A DNA stretch of 64,000 bases from Polaribacter sp. ALD11 (GCF_002831685.1 NZ_CP025119.1:283001-347000); one strand, 5' to 3'. Shown: positions 43,910-52,234, numbered from the stretch's first letter. The notes: generated by a model from the sequence alone, not told the origin. Made by a program: numbers and translations.

Positions 43910-43942
43910 AAAAATCCCCATGAGAAATCATGGGGATTTTTT
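43910..43942 (+). terminator. Terminator of ychF
   Basis: AAAAATCCCCATGA (43910-43923) pairs with TCATGGGGATTTTT (from 43928) around a GAAA tetraloop. Confidence 0.9.
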
Positions 43943-44083
43943 ATGCGCATTTATTTTTTGCTATCGTTATATGCTTTTTATAAAATGGACAACATTTTAC
44001 ATAAATAAAAATATTTAGTTCTATAAATAATAGCAGTTTAGTTTTATATTCAAACTGCTATTTTTTTACATCTTAATTTTAAC

Positions 44084-45106
44084 TTAATTAGTTATCGATA
44101 TTTCATGCTTCCAGTATGCACCACTGATATCTGTCATTTTTAAAATATAGCTACCTTTGGTTAATTTTAACAAGGCTTCATTTTTTAAATTCAACTTTGC
44201 TTTTGCTCCTAGCGGAATAATCAAGCTATGTTTGCCTGGTTTTATTTTAGCTACATAATAGTTTGAAATACTTTCTTTGTCTAAAGAAGCTAAATCTTCC
44301 TGAGTGTATTCTAGTACTATATTGTTTTGTTTATCAGTTAACTCAATACCGATAAGCCAAGAACCATAAACATCTACACCTTCCGTTCTAAATACATCAA
44401 AAGATAGTGTGCTATTGTTAATGCTACCTTCTGTAATTTCGAGTTTTGGTTTCACAGATTTGTTGTGAAGCGTTCCCCAAAGTCCTCCATGAAATATTTG
44501 GTTGGTCATTAAAGTCATTCCAAAAATAAGTAAAGAACCAATAAGTACCACTTTAGAGAATATACGATCTTTAATAGGTAAGATTCCAGATCCTATCCAC
44601 GGAAACCATTTCTTTTTAGTGATTGCAAAATTATTTTTCATTAAATAATTGTCTACAGAATATTTGCCACTTCCTGTTAAAAACAACGTAAAACCTGTAG
44701 CAATCCCTAAGACACCAATTTGCCATTCATCTAGACATGTTGTACCAATCCATCCAGAACCAAGAAGAATACCCATGGCTAAGCCAAAAACAGCGATACT
44801 CATAGCTCTAGTAAACAAGCCAAATAAGATAAAAAAGCCAACAATACCTTCAACTATTGTAAAAATTACCATACTTAGCCAAAGCATGTCCGGATTTTCT
44901 ACTAAGTAAAGAATTATTGGTTTAATACCTAATGCGTTGGGTAAAAAGTGGTTGAATTTTTCACCAATATACCCAGCCACTTCTGGGTCTAGTTTATTGG
45001 CTAATATTGTTCTTCTCCAAAAGGCAGAAAAATACGTCCAACCGATTACTAATCTCACTGCTAGCACTAATAAGCCTGCATCATTTTTTATACTGATATT
45101 TTTCAT
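44084..45106 (-). CDS. Fused DoxD-DoxA-like membrane protein (thiosulfate:quinone oxidoreductase type)
   Basis: 340 residues. The first half (about 10-210) is a DoxD/DoxX four-helix domain, recognised from LVLAVRLVIGWTYFSAFWRR and the loop GSGWIGTTCLDEWQIGVLGIATGFTLFLTGSGKYSVD. The second half (about 220-340), after an extra helix, is a DoxA-like periplasmic beta domain ending with KGSYILKMTDISGAYWKHEISI. In Acidianus DoxD and DoxA are separate subunits of thiosulfate:quinone oxidoreductase; the fused form is known in Bacteroidetes. It is the last gene of an operon with DsrE-like and DoxX genes, suggesting membrane sulfur or thiol redox work. Confidence 0.88.
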   Translation of the reverse strand: MKNISIKNDAGLLVLAVRLVIGWTYFSAFWRRTILANKLDPEVAGYIGEKFNHFLPNALGIKPIILYLVENPDMLWLSMVIFTIVEGIVGFFILFGLFTRAMSIAVFGLAMGILLGSGWIGTTCLDEWQIGVLGIATGFTLFLTGSGKYSVDNYLMKNNFAITKKKWFPWIGSGILPIKDRIFSKVVLIGSLLIFGMTLMTNQIFHGGLWGTLHNKSVKPKLEITEGSINNSTLSFDVFRTEGVDVYGSWLIGIELTDKQNNIVLEYTQEDLASLDKESISNYYVAKIKPGKHSLIIPLGAKAKLNLKNEALLKLTKGSYILKMTDISGAYWKHEISITN

Positions 45107-45116
45107 TTTGAATTGC

Positions 45117-45539
45117 TTATATAGTTATTGAGGTAAATCCTTTTTTTGTTAATTGTAGTCCATATAAAATGCCATTTTCTGTAATTTTGATGTTCTTAGG
45201 CAGTTGATCTTGACTTATATTAAATTTTTGAAGCGAAATACCACATGCAAAAACTTTTATATTTTGTTTTGTAGCTTCATTTAAAAGTGCTCTAAAATCA
45301 GGGTTATTAGGAATGTTATTTACTGTTTTTCCGCAAAGGATAATGTAGAAATCGCCATATTTTTTGTCTTCTTCTATCTCTAAAGATTTTGCGGCTAACA
45401 TAACAGGTTTAAGCTGTTGAATGTTTTTAGAAAGGACTAAATAATTATTCTTTTTCAGATTAAAATTTTGAGCTACTAATTGGGTTGTTCCAAATAATAA
45501 AAGGAACAAAGTTGTTATAATTAGAATTGAATTTTTCAT
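45117..45539 (-). CDS. Exported DsrE-family protein
   Basis: 140 residues with a signal peptide (LIITTLFLLLFGTTQLVAQ) and a DsrE/DsrF-like alpha/beta domain. Two cysteines stand at family positions, in IILCGKTVNN (about 69) and KVFACGISLQKF (about 98). Related cytoplasmic proteins carry persulfide sulfur; periplasmic placement here is unusual but recurrent in Bacteroidetes. Its ATG overlaps the stop of the upstream DoxX gene by four bases (ATGA), so the two are translationally coupled, and the DoxDA gene follows after 10 bases. Confidence 0.85.
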   Translation of the reverse strand: MKNSILIITTLFLLLFGTTQLVAQNFNLKKNNYLVLSKNIQQLKPVMLAAKSLEIEEDKKYGDFYIILCGKTVNNIPNNPDFRALLNEATKQNIKVFACGISLQKFNISQDQLPKNIKITENGILYGLQLTKKGFTSITI

Positions 45540-45946
45540 TGTTTTTGAGTTTTTAAAGTTGAATTGATACTAAAAAATAATAACCCGCCAAGTAGGGCTA
45601 CATTTTTAAAAAGGGGACCTAAGGTTGTCATTTGCCCGACTTGAATTGTTAAAGTAATTGGTATTAAAATAGCGATTAGTAGCATTGCTGCAATTCGTGT
45701 TTTAAAACCAATAAGTAGAGAAATACTTGCAATACCCATTACAATACCAGAAATAATTACGGCTATTTCTGGAGATCCAAAAATGTTACCGATAAATCCC
45801 ATATTAGCTTGTTCTATTCTATTTACGGTTTTTTGGGTATTAAAAAAATGGCTAGTACTTGCTACGATAAAAATTAAGCTAAGCATAATACGAAGTATAA
45901 CCACAGATTTGTAGTTCACTTCAAGTGTTTTTTCTTGAAATTTCAT
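45536..45946 (-). CDS. DoxX-family membrane protein
   Basis: 136 residues with four hydrophobic helices (about 15-32, 60-80, 84-102, 112-127) and the DoxX pattern RIMLSLIFIVASTSHFFN, GIVMGIASISLLIGFKTRIAAMLL. DoxX proteins work in membrane redox complexes involving sulfur compounds or thiol stress. It overlaps the DsrE-like gene by four bases and is preceded by a palindrome (45974-45993), which may be an operator. Confidence 0.88.
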   Translation of the reverse strand: MKFQEKTLEVNYKSVVILRIMLSLIFIVASTSHFFNTQKTVNRIEQANMGFIGNIFGSPEIAVIISGIVMGIASISLLIGFKTRIAAMLLIAILIPITLTIQVGQMTTLGPLFKNVALLGGLLFFSINSTLKTQKQ

Positions 45947-45973
45947 TTTAGATGATCTATAAATTAATACAAT

Positions 45974-45993
45974 ATCAGTTGTTGTAAACTGAT
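45974..45993. promoter_or_regulatory. Palindrome upstream of the DoxX gene
   Basis: ATCAGTT (45974-45980), six-base spacer, AACTGAT (45987-45993), starting 28 bases before the DoxX ATG. It could bind a dimeric regulator or act as a weak terminator of the preceding small gene; there is no long U tract, which favours an operator. Confidence 0.45.
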
Positions 45994-46017
45994 TATATTT
46001 CCTGAAAAAAAGGTTAA

Positions 46018-46395
46018 TTATAGGTAATCTTTAAAATTCTGATATAAAATATAGAGTGGAACTGTGGATGTAGAGTGCTTTCTTACTTCAGGGGGATGAA
46101 TGTAGCTACTAGAAAAATCAGATACATAGAAAGTCAACTTTAAGTCGGCTAAAATTGCAGGTAAATTTTTTGAATGCGAATTTTTCTGAACGATAGTTCT
46201 ATTGGTACTATTTAAGTCAGCACAGTTAGAATTGCTAATGGTCGTTTTGTTCAAACTAGAGACTTCCGTTTGTGGAATGCCAAGCTCTGCTTCGATAAAG
46301 TTTCGAACTTTACAAGGTGAAAGCAACAGCAATAATGCCAACCCCAAAATTGGAAGTATATTGATTATTGTTTTAATGTTTACTTTTTGTTTCAC
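46018..46395 (-). CDS. Small conserved Bacteroidetes membrane-anchored protein, unknown function
   Basis: 125 residues. One hydrophobic helix (about 10-26, NILPILGLALLLLLSP) is followed by CKVRNFIEAELGIPQTEVSSLNKTT, a segment I associate with unnamed Bacteroidetes proteins. The rest is serine/asparagine rich with no known domain. The start is GTG; no methionine precedes the helix. A good promoter element ends only five bases upstream, so the mRNA may be leaderless. It heads the DoxX-DsrE-DoxDA gene group and may be an accessory of that complex; the link rests on position only. Confidence 0.7.
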   Translation of the reverse strand: MKQKVNIKTIINILPILGLALLLLLSPCKVRNFIEAELGIPQTEVSSLNKTTISNSNCADLNSTNRTIVQKNSHSKNLPAILADLKLTFYVSDFSSSYIHPPEVRKHSTSTVPLYILYQNFKDYL

Positions 46396-46399
46396 GATT

Positions 46400-46427
46400 C
46401 AAACTTACATAAAGTTTAAATGGCAAA
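46400..46427 (-). promoter_or_regulatory. Promoter of the small membrane protein/DoxX gene group
   Basis: Minus-strand TAAGTTTG (46407-46400) matches TAnnTTTG; TTTG (46427-46424) lies 16 bases upstream, close to the usual -33 spacing. Confidence 0.6.
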
Positions 46428-46521
46428 GTGTTATTATTGTCTTAATATAATGTGAAAACTTAAACCAATACGAGGTTCGCATGTTAAGGTAATAAAGTAA
46501 TGATATGAACATATTATCTAT

Positions 46522-46559
46522 AAAAAAAAACTCACTACCAAATTTCTTGATAGTGAGTT
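46522..46559 (-). terminator. Terminator of the lipoprotein gene
   Basis: AACTCACTA (46529-46537) pairs with TAGTGAGTT (46551-46559), with an A run on the plus strand giving the U tract on the minus transcript. Confidence 0.82.
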
Positions 46560-46581
46560 CTTAAAGTATTTTAAAGGATAA

Positions 46582-47367
46582 TTACTTCTTTAAAAAGTTT
46601 TTAGGAATAGAAAAATTATTTCTAAAACCTTCAACAAATTTAATATTAGTAATTGTAGCACTTCCTATTTTATCAGCTAACCCTGTTTCGATATTCCAGC
46701 CATAATAACCCCAATTTGAAGCAAACGGAATACCATCTACCATTTTATAATCTTGGTATTTTATCGCATGCGGATCTGCTTCTGCCGCCTCTTTGGTTTT
46801 GCCCGCAGTAACAATATAAGCAGCATGTTCTAAAAGATGGGTGTTTTTATTCTTGTATACAATATACCAATCATCTGGTGCATCACCAATATTTGCTCCG
46901 AAAGTTAGTTTTGCTATGTCAAAAATAGGATTGACTTCTTTTGTTTTGAAATTAGCATTCCATTTTGTTCCATTATCATTTAATTTATAAGGAAAAAGGA
47001 AGAAATAACTCCAAGTATATGCATGAAAACGAACTCCCGGATTATCTTTTAAGCTAGGAGAAACAAAAATAGTTTCTTTATTTATATAAATTTCATCACC
47101 GTTCTTGTAAGTAATTTGTGCCAAATCAGATGTTGTAGAAACAGTAACTTTTGCATCAAAAATTTCATTTCCTCCAAATTCAATTAACGCATCAAATTGT
47201 ATCGCTTCATGGGTTAAAAATGCATCTTTTTTATGTGCTACTTCAATTTTTTGAGAAAAGGTTTTTTCAACAGGTTTCTCTTCAATTTGTTTCGTGGCTG
47301 CTGGCGATTTTTTACAACTTACAGTAAGTACTAAACCTGCAAATAATGTAATAATAGTTTTTTTCAT
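46582..47367 (-). CDS. Lipoprotein, DUF6503-like
   Basis: 261 residues with a lipoprotein signal: LFAGLVLTVSCKK, acylated cysteine at residue 18. The mature part is a beta-rich domain similar to LolA-like or DUF6503 proteins of Bacteroidetes, with WSYFFLFPYKLND, DAPDDWYIVYKNKNTHLLEHAAYIVT and MVDGIPFASNWGYYGWN. It is probably periplasmic or at the outer-membrane inner leaflet. The function is unknown. It is a single-gene unit with its own terminator. Confidence 0.78.
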   Translation of the reverse strand: MKKTIITLFAGLVLTVSCKKSPAATKQIEEKPVEKTFSQKIEVAHKKDAFLTHEAIQFDALIEFGGNEIFDAKVTVSTTSDLAQITYKNGDEIYINKETIFVSPSLKDNPGVRFHAYTWSYFFLFPYKLNDNGTKWNANFKTKEVNPIFDIAKLTFGANIGDAPDDWYIVYKNKNTHLLEHAAYIVTAGKTKEAAEADPHAIKYQDYKMVDGIPFASNWGYYGWNIETGLADKIGSATITNIKFVEGFRNNFSIPKNFLKK

Positions 47368-47594
47368 GTGATGTTTTAAGATACGTTAGTAATATATTCA
47401 ATAATCGCATCATTATTTGAATCCTTACAAATTAGTTTTCTTTTTTTATATATAAAATGAAATAATTTATTCAAACAAAAAATCGAATCGATATTTATGT
47501 ATTCGAAAATAGGTTTCATGTGAAAATCGGTCTTTAGATAAACAGAAATATTCAATTTTTAAAGAAGCGATAATTTTTAGGTTTTCAATAGATA

Positions 47595-48461
47595 TTACGC
47601 TTTAGCACCATTACTTTTTGCAATTTCTATCCAATGTTCTGCAATCCCTTTTGTGTCTGCACCTAAACCTCTAGATAAATGCAGTGCCACCCCCATTATA
47701 AGTACAGAAGCTTCGTGAAGTTCTGCAAGTGTTTGTAAACTCCCAAAATTTTCTTGTGCTTTTAATAATAGCAAATCATTGTGTTTTTGAGCGAAAGTAA
47801 CCGGGTTCTCCGTGTCTGTTGTTATTTCAGGAATCATCAAACTATCCATCCATTCTTTGCCAATTCTTTCTGCTAAAATTTCTGGAAGCTCGTTGCCCAT
47901 TTCTCCCCAAACGGCTAATGTTTTGGTATCTCCGGAAGCCGCCAAACCAGATTCTAGTAATAACTCAAAAGCAATATCTGCGATGTTTTGCATGATGAGC
48001 AAATAGGCATCTTGCGCTTTTTCAAAAGGAGCCGCATCTTGTCCTTTTAGATATTCACCTACACTTAATTTAGGTAAATTTAAAACTTCTGCGCAATCTG
48101 TTAAACAAGGAAATTGGTTCCCTTCATAAATATAATGTGCTTCATCAAATTGTATTTGACGCCCTAATGGATACAAACGACATGCTAATGGGCGACCTTG
48201 GTGAACACTACAACCTACATTTTCTATATATTGACTACAAGATTTTTGTCCTTTTTTATCTTCTTTCCCGTTGAAAGTTAGTCGAATACCGCCAAAATCT
48301 GAATACAAATCTCGAAATGCTCGTGCAGTAATTTTTTTCTCTTTACTAAAGCGTAATAACTCCCAAGGATTTAACATAACAGCCTTCCCAAAACAACAAG
48401 TTCCGGCTCGAGAGCAGGTAAGAGGTAATATACTTTGAGCGCTTAGTTTTGTTGTTTGCAT
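47595..48461 (-). CDS. YkgJ-type cysteine-cluster protein
   Basis: 288 residues. The N-terminal 125 residues hold the YkgJ/CxxCxxCC-type zinc- or iron-chelating pattern: CSRAGTCCFGKAV, CSQYIENVGCSVHQGRPLACRLYPLGRQI, and CLTDCAEV. The remaining helical part has no recognisable domain and makes the protein about twice the usual YkgJ length. The role of the family is uncertain; Fe-S or zinc binding is inferred from the cysteines. Confidence 0.85.
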   Translation of the reverse strand: MQTTKLSAQSILPLTCSRAGTCCFGKAVMLNPWELLRFSKEKKITARAFRDLYSDFGGIRLTFNGKEDKKGQKSCSQYIENVGCSVHQGRPLACRLYPLGRQIQFDEAHYIYEGNQFPCLTDCAEVLNLPKLSVGEYLKGQDAAPFEKAQDAYLLIMQNIADIAFELLLESGLAASGDTKTLAVWGEMGNELPEILAERIGKEWMDSLMIPEITTDTENPVTFAQKHNDLLLLKAQENFGSLQTLAELHEASVLIMGVALHLSRGLGADTKGIAEHWIEIAKSNGAKA

Positions 48462-48566
48462 TATTAAGATTGATTTGTAATGGTTTTATTAAATGGAATA
48501 ACCACAAAGCTAAAGATTAATAGTAACCTTGTGGTTAAACGATAGCGAAAGTTTTACAAACTAGTT

Positions 48567-49583
48567 TTAAGCTTCTAAAATTTCTAATTGCTGTATCACT
48601 TGTTGTGCTGTTACTGGATACGGTTTTCCTTCTCTAATGGTGTTGTACACGTCATCAAACACGTGCATATAAGAAGATTTTTTAGAAATTATAGGTTCCT
48701 GTTTCTTTATTCCTTCCGTTGTAATGGATGTTAAAACACCTTGTTTGCTAGGTTCTTCTATACCAAATAACGGATTCGAAGGAATCATGCCTTCCAATAA
48801 TTGTTTTTCTTGAACATCTGCGCGCTGTTTTATATAAGAACCTTTTGTTCCGTGTAAAATAAATGCAGGTTGTGGCTCTGAAACCAACATACTTGTTGTA
48901 ATAAAAACTTGCAGACCTTCTGGATATAGTAAATGAAAGTGAGCATAATCGTCTACCTTAGTGTTTGGACGAAAATGACCCAAATTTTTAGTCCATTTAA
49001 GTGGAATTCCGAAAATAGAAATTGCTGCATCTAGCAAATGCGGACCTAAATCATAAGCTAAACCACTACCCGGAACTTGTGTTTCTTTGGTGACTTTCTC
49101 GCCAATAACATATTTATAGCGATCATAACGAAGGTGAAATTCTACTAATTTTCCTAATTTTCCAGATTCTAATACACTTTTTACTGATAAAAAATCACTA
49201 TCGTACCGTCTGTTTTGATAGGGAAGTACCTCACAATTGTATTTTTTTGCAGCTTCAAATAATTTCTTTGCGTCTAAAGAATTTACCGTAAAAGGTTTTT
49301 CTAGCAACACATGTTTCTTTGCTTTTAATGCTTTTAAAGCAAACTCAAAATGAGTAGGATTTGGAGTATTAACAATGACTAATTCTATCTCTGAATCTTC
49401 TAAAAGTGCATCAATAGTATTGTAACTTTTTATCTCTGGATATATAAGATGTGCCTTTTTTTTAGTTCTTTCTACAACGGCACTTAATTCAAAATTGTTA
49501 TGTTCATTTAAAAAAGGAGAATGAAATACTTGTCCGGACATTCCGAAAGATAATATTCCTGTTTTTATTGGGGTTTTGGTCAT
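48567..49583 (-). CDS. Gfo/Idh/MocA-family oxidoreductase
   Basis: A 338-residue NAD(P)-dependent dehydrogenase. The N-terminal Rossmann fold starts TGILSFGMSGQVFHSPFL and includes VIVNTPNPTHFEFALKALKAKKHVLLEKPFTVN, whose EKP lysine is the family catalytic residue. The C-terminal domain carries GSGLAYDLGPHLLDAAISIFG. FGMSGQVFHSPFL resembles scyllo-inositol dehydrogenase (IolW-like) and YdgJ groups. The substrate is a sugar or polyol of unknown identity. It has its own -7 element at 49630-49623. Confidence 0.92.
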   Translation of the reverse strand: MTKTPIKTGILSFGMSGQVFHSPFLNEHNNFELSAVVERTKKKAHLIYPEIKSYNTIDALLEDSEIELVIVNTPNPTHFEFALKALKAKKHVLLEKPFTVNSLDAKKLFEAAKKYNCEVLPYQNRRYDSDFLSVKSVLESGKLGKLVEFHLRYDRYKYVIGEKVTKETQVPGSGLAYDLGPHLLDAAISIFGIPLKWTKNLGHFRPNTKVDDYAHFHLLYPEGLQVFITTSMLVSEPQPAFILHGTKGSYIKQRADVQEKQLLEGMIPSNPLFGIEEPSKQGVLTSITTEGIKKQEPIISKKSSYMHVFDDVYNTIREGKPYPVTAQQVIQQLEILEA

Positions 49584-49622
49584 TTAATATTGATTTATTT
49601 TTTTTAATTTTTTGGTATTATT

Positions 49623-49630
49623 CAAATATA
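49623..49630 (-). promoter_or_regulatory. -7 promoter element of the oxidoreductase gene
   Basis: Minus-strand TATATTTG matches TAnnTTTG, 40 bases before the ATG. Confidence 0.45.
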
Positions 49631-49705
49631 GCAATTTTAATACACGTTGTTTTGTCTAGTTGTTAATTTTAAATTGAGGATGTTATTTGAAGGTTGGAAC
49701 ATCGT

Positions 49706-49729
49706 TGATAGTATCATTTGATACTATCA
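49706..49729. promoter_or_regulatory. Perfect 24-bp palindrome over a promoter: candidate operator
   Basis: TGATAGTATCA and TGATACTATCA (11-base arms, two-base centre) make a perfect inverted repeat. Each arm is itself a TGATA-n-TATCA palindrome, so this is also two tandem sites 13 bp apart. It overlaps the -33 region of the promoter at 49717-49746. Confidence 0.6.
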
Positions 49730-49746
49730 GAAATATAATAATTTTA
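49717..49746 (+). promoter_or_regulatory. Candidate promoter of the orphan 60-residue ORF
   Basis: TTTG (49717-49720), 18-base spacer, TAATTTTA (49739-49746; seven of eight to TAnnTTTG). Transcription would begin near 49752, just before the ATG at 49760. Confidence 0.45.
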
Positions 49747-49759
49747 CTTTAAGCACCAA

Positions 49760-49942
49760 ATGAAAGGTTTTTTTCTTAATTCTGTTAATGATTTACAACT
49801 TCCAAATAATATCACCTTTGAGAGAGTAAGTAAGAAAAAATTACTTTATAAAGATAACCAATGTAAATATGAGCAACTATGCTTACTTGTCTACAAAACA
49901 AGGGAGGTTTCAAAAAATAAGCATAAATTAGAGTTAATTTAG
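49760..49942 (+). CDS. Orphan small ORF of 60 residues, unrecognised
   Basis: A possible small gene in a 396-base gap between two minus-strand genes. The product is basic and hydrophilic, with two cysteines in the middle (NQCKYEQLCLLVYK) and a lysine-rich tail. No domain was recognised and it may be the start of a degraded regulator. What favours it is a plausible promoter ending 13 bases upstream that is covered by a perfect palindrome. Against it are short length and lack of a known family. Confidence 0.4.
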   Translation: MKGFFLNSVNDLQLPNNITFERVSKKKLLYKDNQCKYEQLCLLVYKTREVSKNKHKLELI

Positions 49943-49979
49943 CTATGATTTTATGAAGTAAAATATTATTAGAAGTATC

Positions 49980-50978
49980 TTAATTCCCCTTAATCCTTTC
50001 CCACAATTCAGACAATAATTTTTTACCATCACTTTTTTCTTTAGGCTCTTCAATAAAAAACGGAGTTCCGTTTGCATCCACTTCAATCTTGTATTTAAAA
50101 ACGAAGTTTTCAGCATTAGGTTGCATGCTTAGTGCACCAAAACGTAAGTCGTTAAAATATAAAATGTCGTCTTTTTTATTGATGGTGTACCAACCTTTAG
50201 AAATAGCAATCATTCTTTTTACTTTAGGATGTTTTGCCAAATCACCTAATAACTCATGATTTTTAGGATAGCTAGAAAAGGCAATCGGATTCTTATCTAA
50301 AAAAGAAGAATGACCAATTAAGAAAGCGTTTTCAGTTTCAACGTTTGCCGTCCATAAAATAGTGTTTAATGGTGTTGGTTTTGTTTCTATGTCTTTATAA
50401 ATAATATTTTGTACAGAAAGTTCTTTGGTGAATGTTTTATATGAAATCCCTTTTAAAACAAGGGTAAGAATTAGATAAGAACTGCTAATAAGCAATCCCC
50501 AATTATTATAAAAGCGTCTTTTTTTCGATTCCTTTTTTTGACGCATCGCTAAAATTAGAAACACCAAAAACGGAACGGTATATAAAGGATCTACCACAAA
50601 AATATTTTTGAAGGCTAAGCGAATATCCAAAGGCCAAAAAAGTTGCGTTCCCCAAGTGGTTTGTGCATCTAAAATAGGATGTGTTATAAAAGTCCAAAAG
50701 AAAAACCAAGACCAATTTTTAAGGTTTTTATATTTCTCATAACGGGTAACTATAAACGCAAAAATAGGAGCAAAGAGCACAGAGAAAAAAATAGAATGTG
50801 TAAAACCTCTGTGAATTTCTAATGCGGTAACTTTATCTGTAAAGAAAGCAGAAAGTACATCTAAATCGGGAATTGTACCAGCAATTGCACCATATAACAT
50901 GGCTTTGTTACCAATTTTTCTTCCTAAAACGGCTTCTCCAATGGCAGCACCTAAAACTATTTGAGTTAATGAATCCAA
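49980..50978 (-). CDS. YdjM-like membrane-bound metal-dependent hydrolase family protein
   Basis: 332 residues, starting MDSLTQIVLGAAIGEAV with GAIAGTIPDLDVL and EIHRGFTHSIFFS. The IPDLD and HRGFTHS motifs and a later ITHPILDAQTTWGTQLFWP supply the histidines and aspartates thought to bind metal. Four or five hydrophobic helices follow up to about residue 170, then a soluble C-terminal part. The E. coli relative YdjM is LexA-controlled; the reaction is unknown. It stands 31 bases downstream of the SDR gene on the same strand and is probably co-transcribed with it. Confidence 0.9.
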   Translation of the reverse strand: MDSLTQIVLGAAIGEAVLGRKIGNKAMLYGAIAGTIPDLDVLSAFFTDKVTALEIHRGFTHSIFFSVLFAPIFAFIVTRYEKYKNLKNWSWFFFWTFITHPILDAQTTWGTQLFWPLDIRLAFKNIFVVDPLYTVPFLVFLILAMRQKKESKKRRFYNNWGLLISSSYLILTLVLKGISYKTFTKELSVQNIIYKDIETKPTPLNTILWTANVETENAFLIGHSSFLDKNPIAFSSYPKNHELLGDLAKHPKVKRMIAISKGWYTINKKDDILYFNDLRFGALSMQPNAENFVFKYKIEVDANGTPFFIEEPKEKSDGKKLLSELWERIKGN

Positions 50979-51009
50979 TTTTTTAAAATGTATTTAATTT
51001 GTTGTTTAA

Positions 51010-52125
51010 TTAATAACTTTTTCTAAATTTTTTTTCAACTGAAAAGTCAATCAAGTTCATGAAATTTTCATGAACTCCTAAAGTATCATCTAATTTTAAG
51101 GTTTTAATCAGTTTTAAAATTTGTTCAGAATGGTATTGTAAATCAGGAACGGATACATATTTTTCAAAAAGACTCCCGATACTTTTGTAGTATAACTGCT
51201 CAAAACCATTTAGATTTTTCGGCATTTCAGCTACATATTCATAAGAATTAATGTTAAAAGACTGTAAAACAGCACCAACATAATTTTTGTGTAAAATCTG
51301 TTTAGGGTTCACAATATTTAATTCCTTTATAGCAGGATTTAAAAATGCGTATAAAATTGCTTTCGAAACAAAATCTACAGGAACAATGTTCAATCCACTT
51401 TTCTTATCAATCCAAATTCTAAAGTTTTTGGTAGCTTTGGTTGCATATTTGTCTAAAAACATCGCCCATGAATAGAAAACATCAAATTTAGGCGTTTCAT
51501 AAAAAGGAGCATCTAATAAACGACCGCAAATAATACTTGGTCTTAAAATTTGAGAAGTAATATTTTTTAATTTACAGGTTTCTTTTACATACAATTCGCT
51601 TTCGTATTTAGATTGCTCATACGGATTTCTAAATTCTGTAACAGTATAGTTTTCAATGTTATCATTTACTTTTTCATCCTGAATTCCAAAAGAATACGCA
51701 GTACTAATGTAAATAAAACGGTTTACGGCTGCTGGTAATTGCTCTAAAAGTTGCTTTGTTACCAAGTAGTTTTGCGTGTGTACTTTCTCTTTAGAATCGG
51801 TAGTATGTAATAAACTTGTAGAGCCAGCGCAATGAATAACCGTATTAAAATTATGTTTTTCTAAAGTACTTTTAGTAATGGTTGATAAATCATGCGCAAT
51901 GACCGTAATTCTTTCTAAACATGCTTCTAAACTAAAGCTATTTAAATATTCTGGCCGAGATTCATCTTCTAAAATAGCAACTAAACGTTGTTGTGCTGTT
52001 TTGTCATTATCTCTTATAATAAGAAAAAGATGCTGCACCGTTTTCTCTACAATGGCTTTGTGTAGCCATTCAAAAATTATGTGACTTCCAACAATTCCGC
52101 CACCACCAGTTAATAGACAATTCAT
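51010..52125 (-). CDS. NAD-binding SDR protein, male-sterility/thioester-reductase type
   Basis: About 371 residues of an extended short-chain dehydrogenase. LLTGGGGIVGSHIIFEWL is the glycine-rich NAD(P) loop; the catalytic pair is in NPYEQSKYESE (YxxxK), with IYISTAYS upstream supplying the serine/threonine. The NAD-binding-4 fold is that of fatty acyl-CoA or peptidyl-carrier thioester reductases, though no carrier or adenylation domain is fused. The frame extends to 52149, but MNCLLTGG at 52125 matches the normal family start better. The substrate is unknown. Confidence 0.85.
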   Translation of the reverse strand: MNCLLTGGGGIVGSHIIFEWLHKAIVEKTVQHLFLIIRDNDKTAQQRLVAILEDESRPEYLNSFSLEACLERITVIAHDLSTITKSTLEKHNFNTVIHCAGSTSLLHTTDSKEKVHTQNYLVTKQLLEQLPAAVNRFIYISTAYSFGIQDEKVNDNIENYTVTEFRNPYEQSKYESELYVKETCKLKNITSQILRPSIICGRLLDAPFYETPKFDVFYSWAMFLDKYATKATKNFRIWIDKKSGLNIVPVDFVSKAILYAFLNPAIKELNIVNPKQILHKNYVGAVLQSFNINSYEYVAEMPKNLNGFEQLYYKSIGSLFEKYVSVPDLQYHSEQILKLIKTLKLDDTLGVHENFMNLIDFSVEKKFRKSY

Positions 52126-52177
52126 AGATATATTTAAGCTGTATTTCAACTAGTAAAAATACCCTTTTTAAAATTAA

Positions 52178-52211
52178 AAATGGCATTCTCGAAGCTTTGA
52201 GAATGCCATTT
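52178..52211 (-). terminator. Terminator of gcvT
   Basis: AAATGGCATTCTC (52178-52190) pairs with GAGAATGCCATTT (52199-52211). A/T-rich sequence on the low-coordinate side serves as the U tract on the minus strand. Confidence 0.85.
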
Positions 52212-52234
52212 CTACTATTTTTTAATGCTAAAAC

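Noticed and set aside
46202..46450. Plus-strand ORF of 82 codons
   Set aside because: It is antisense to the 125-residue membrane protein, which has a proper promoter; no family was recognised.
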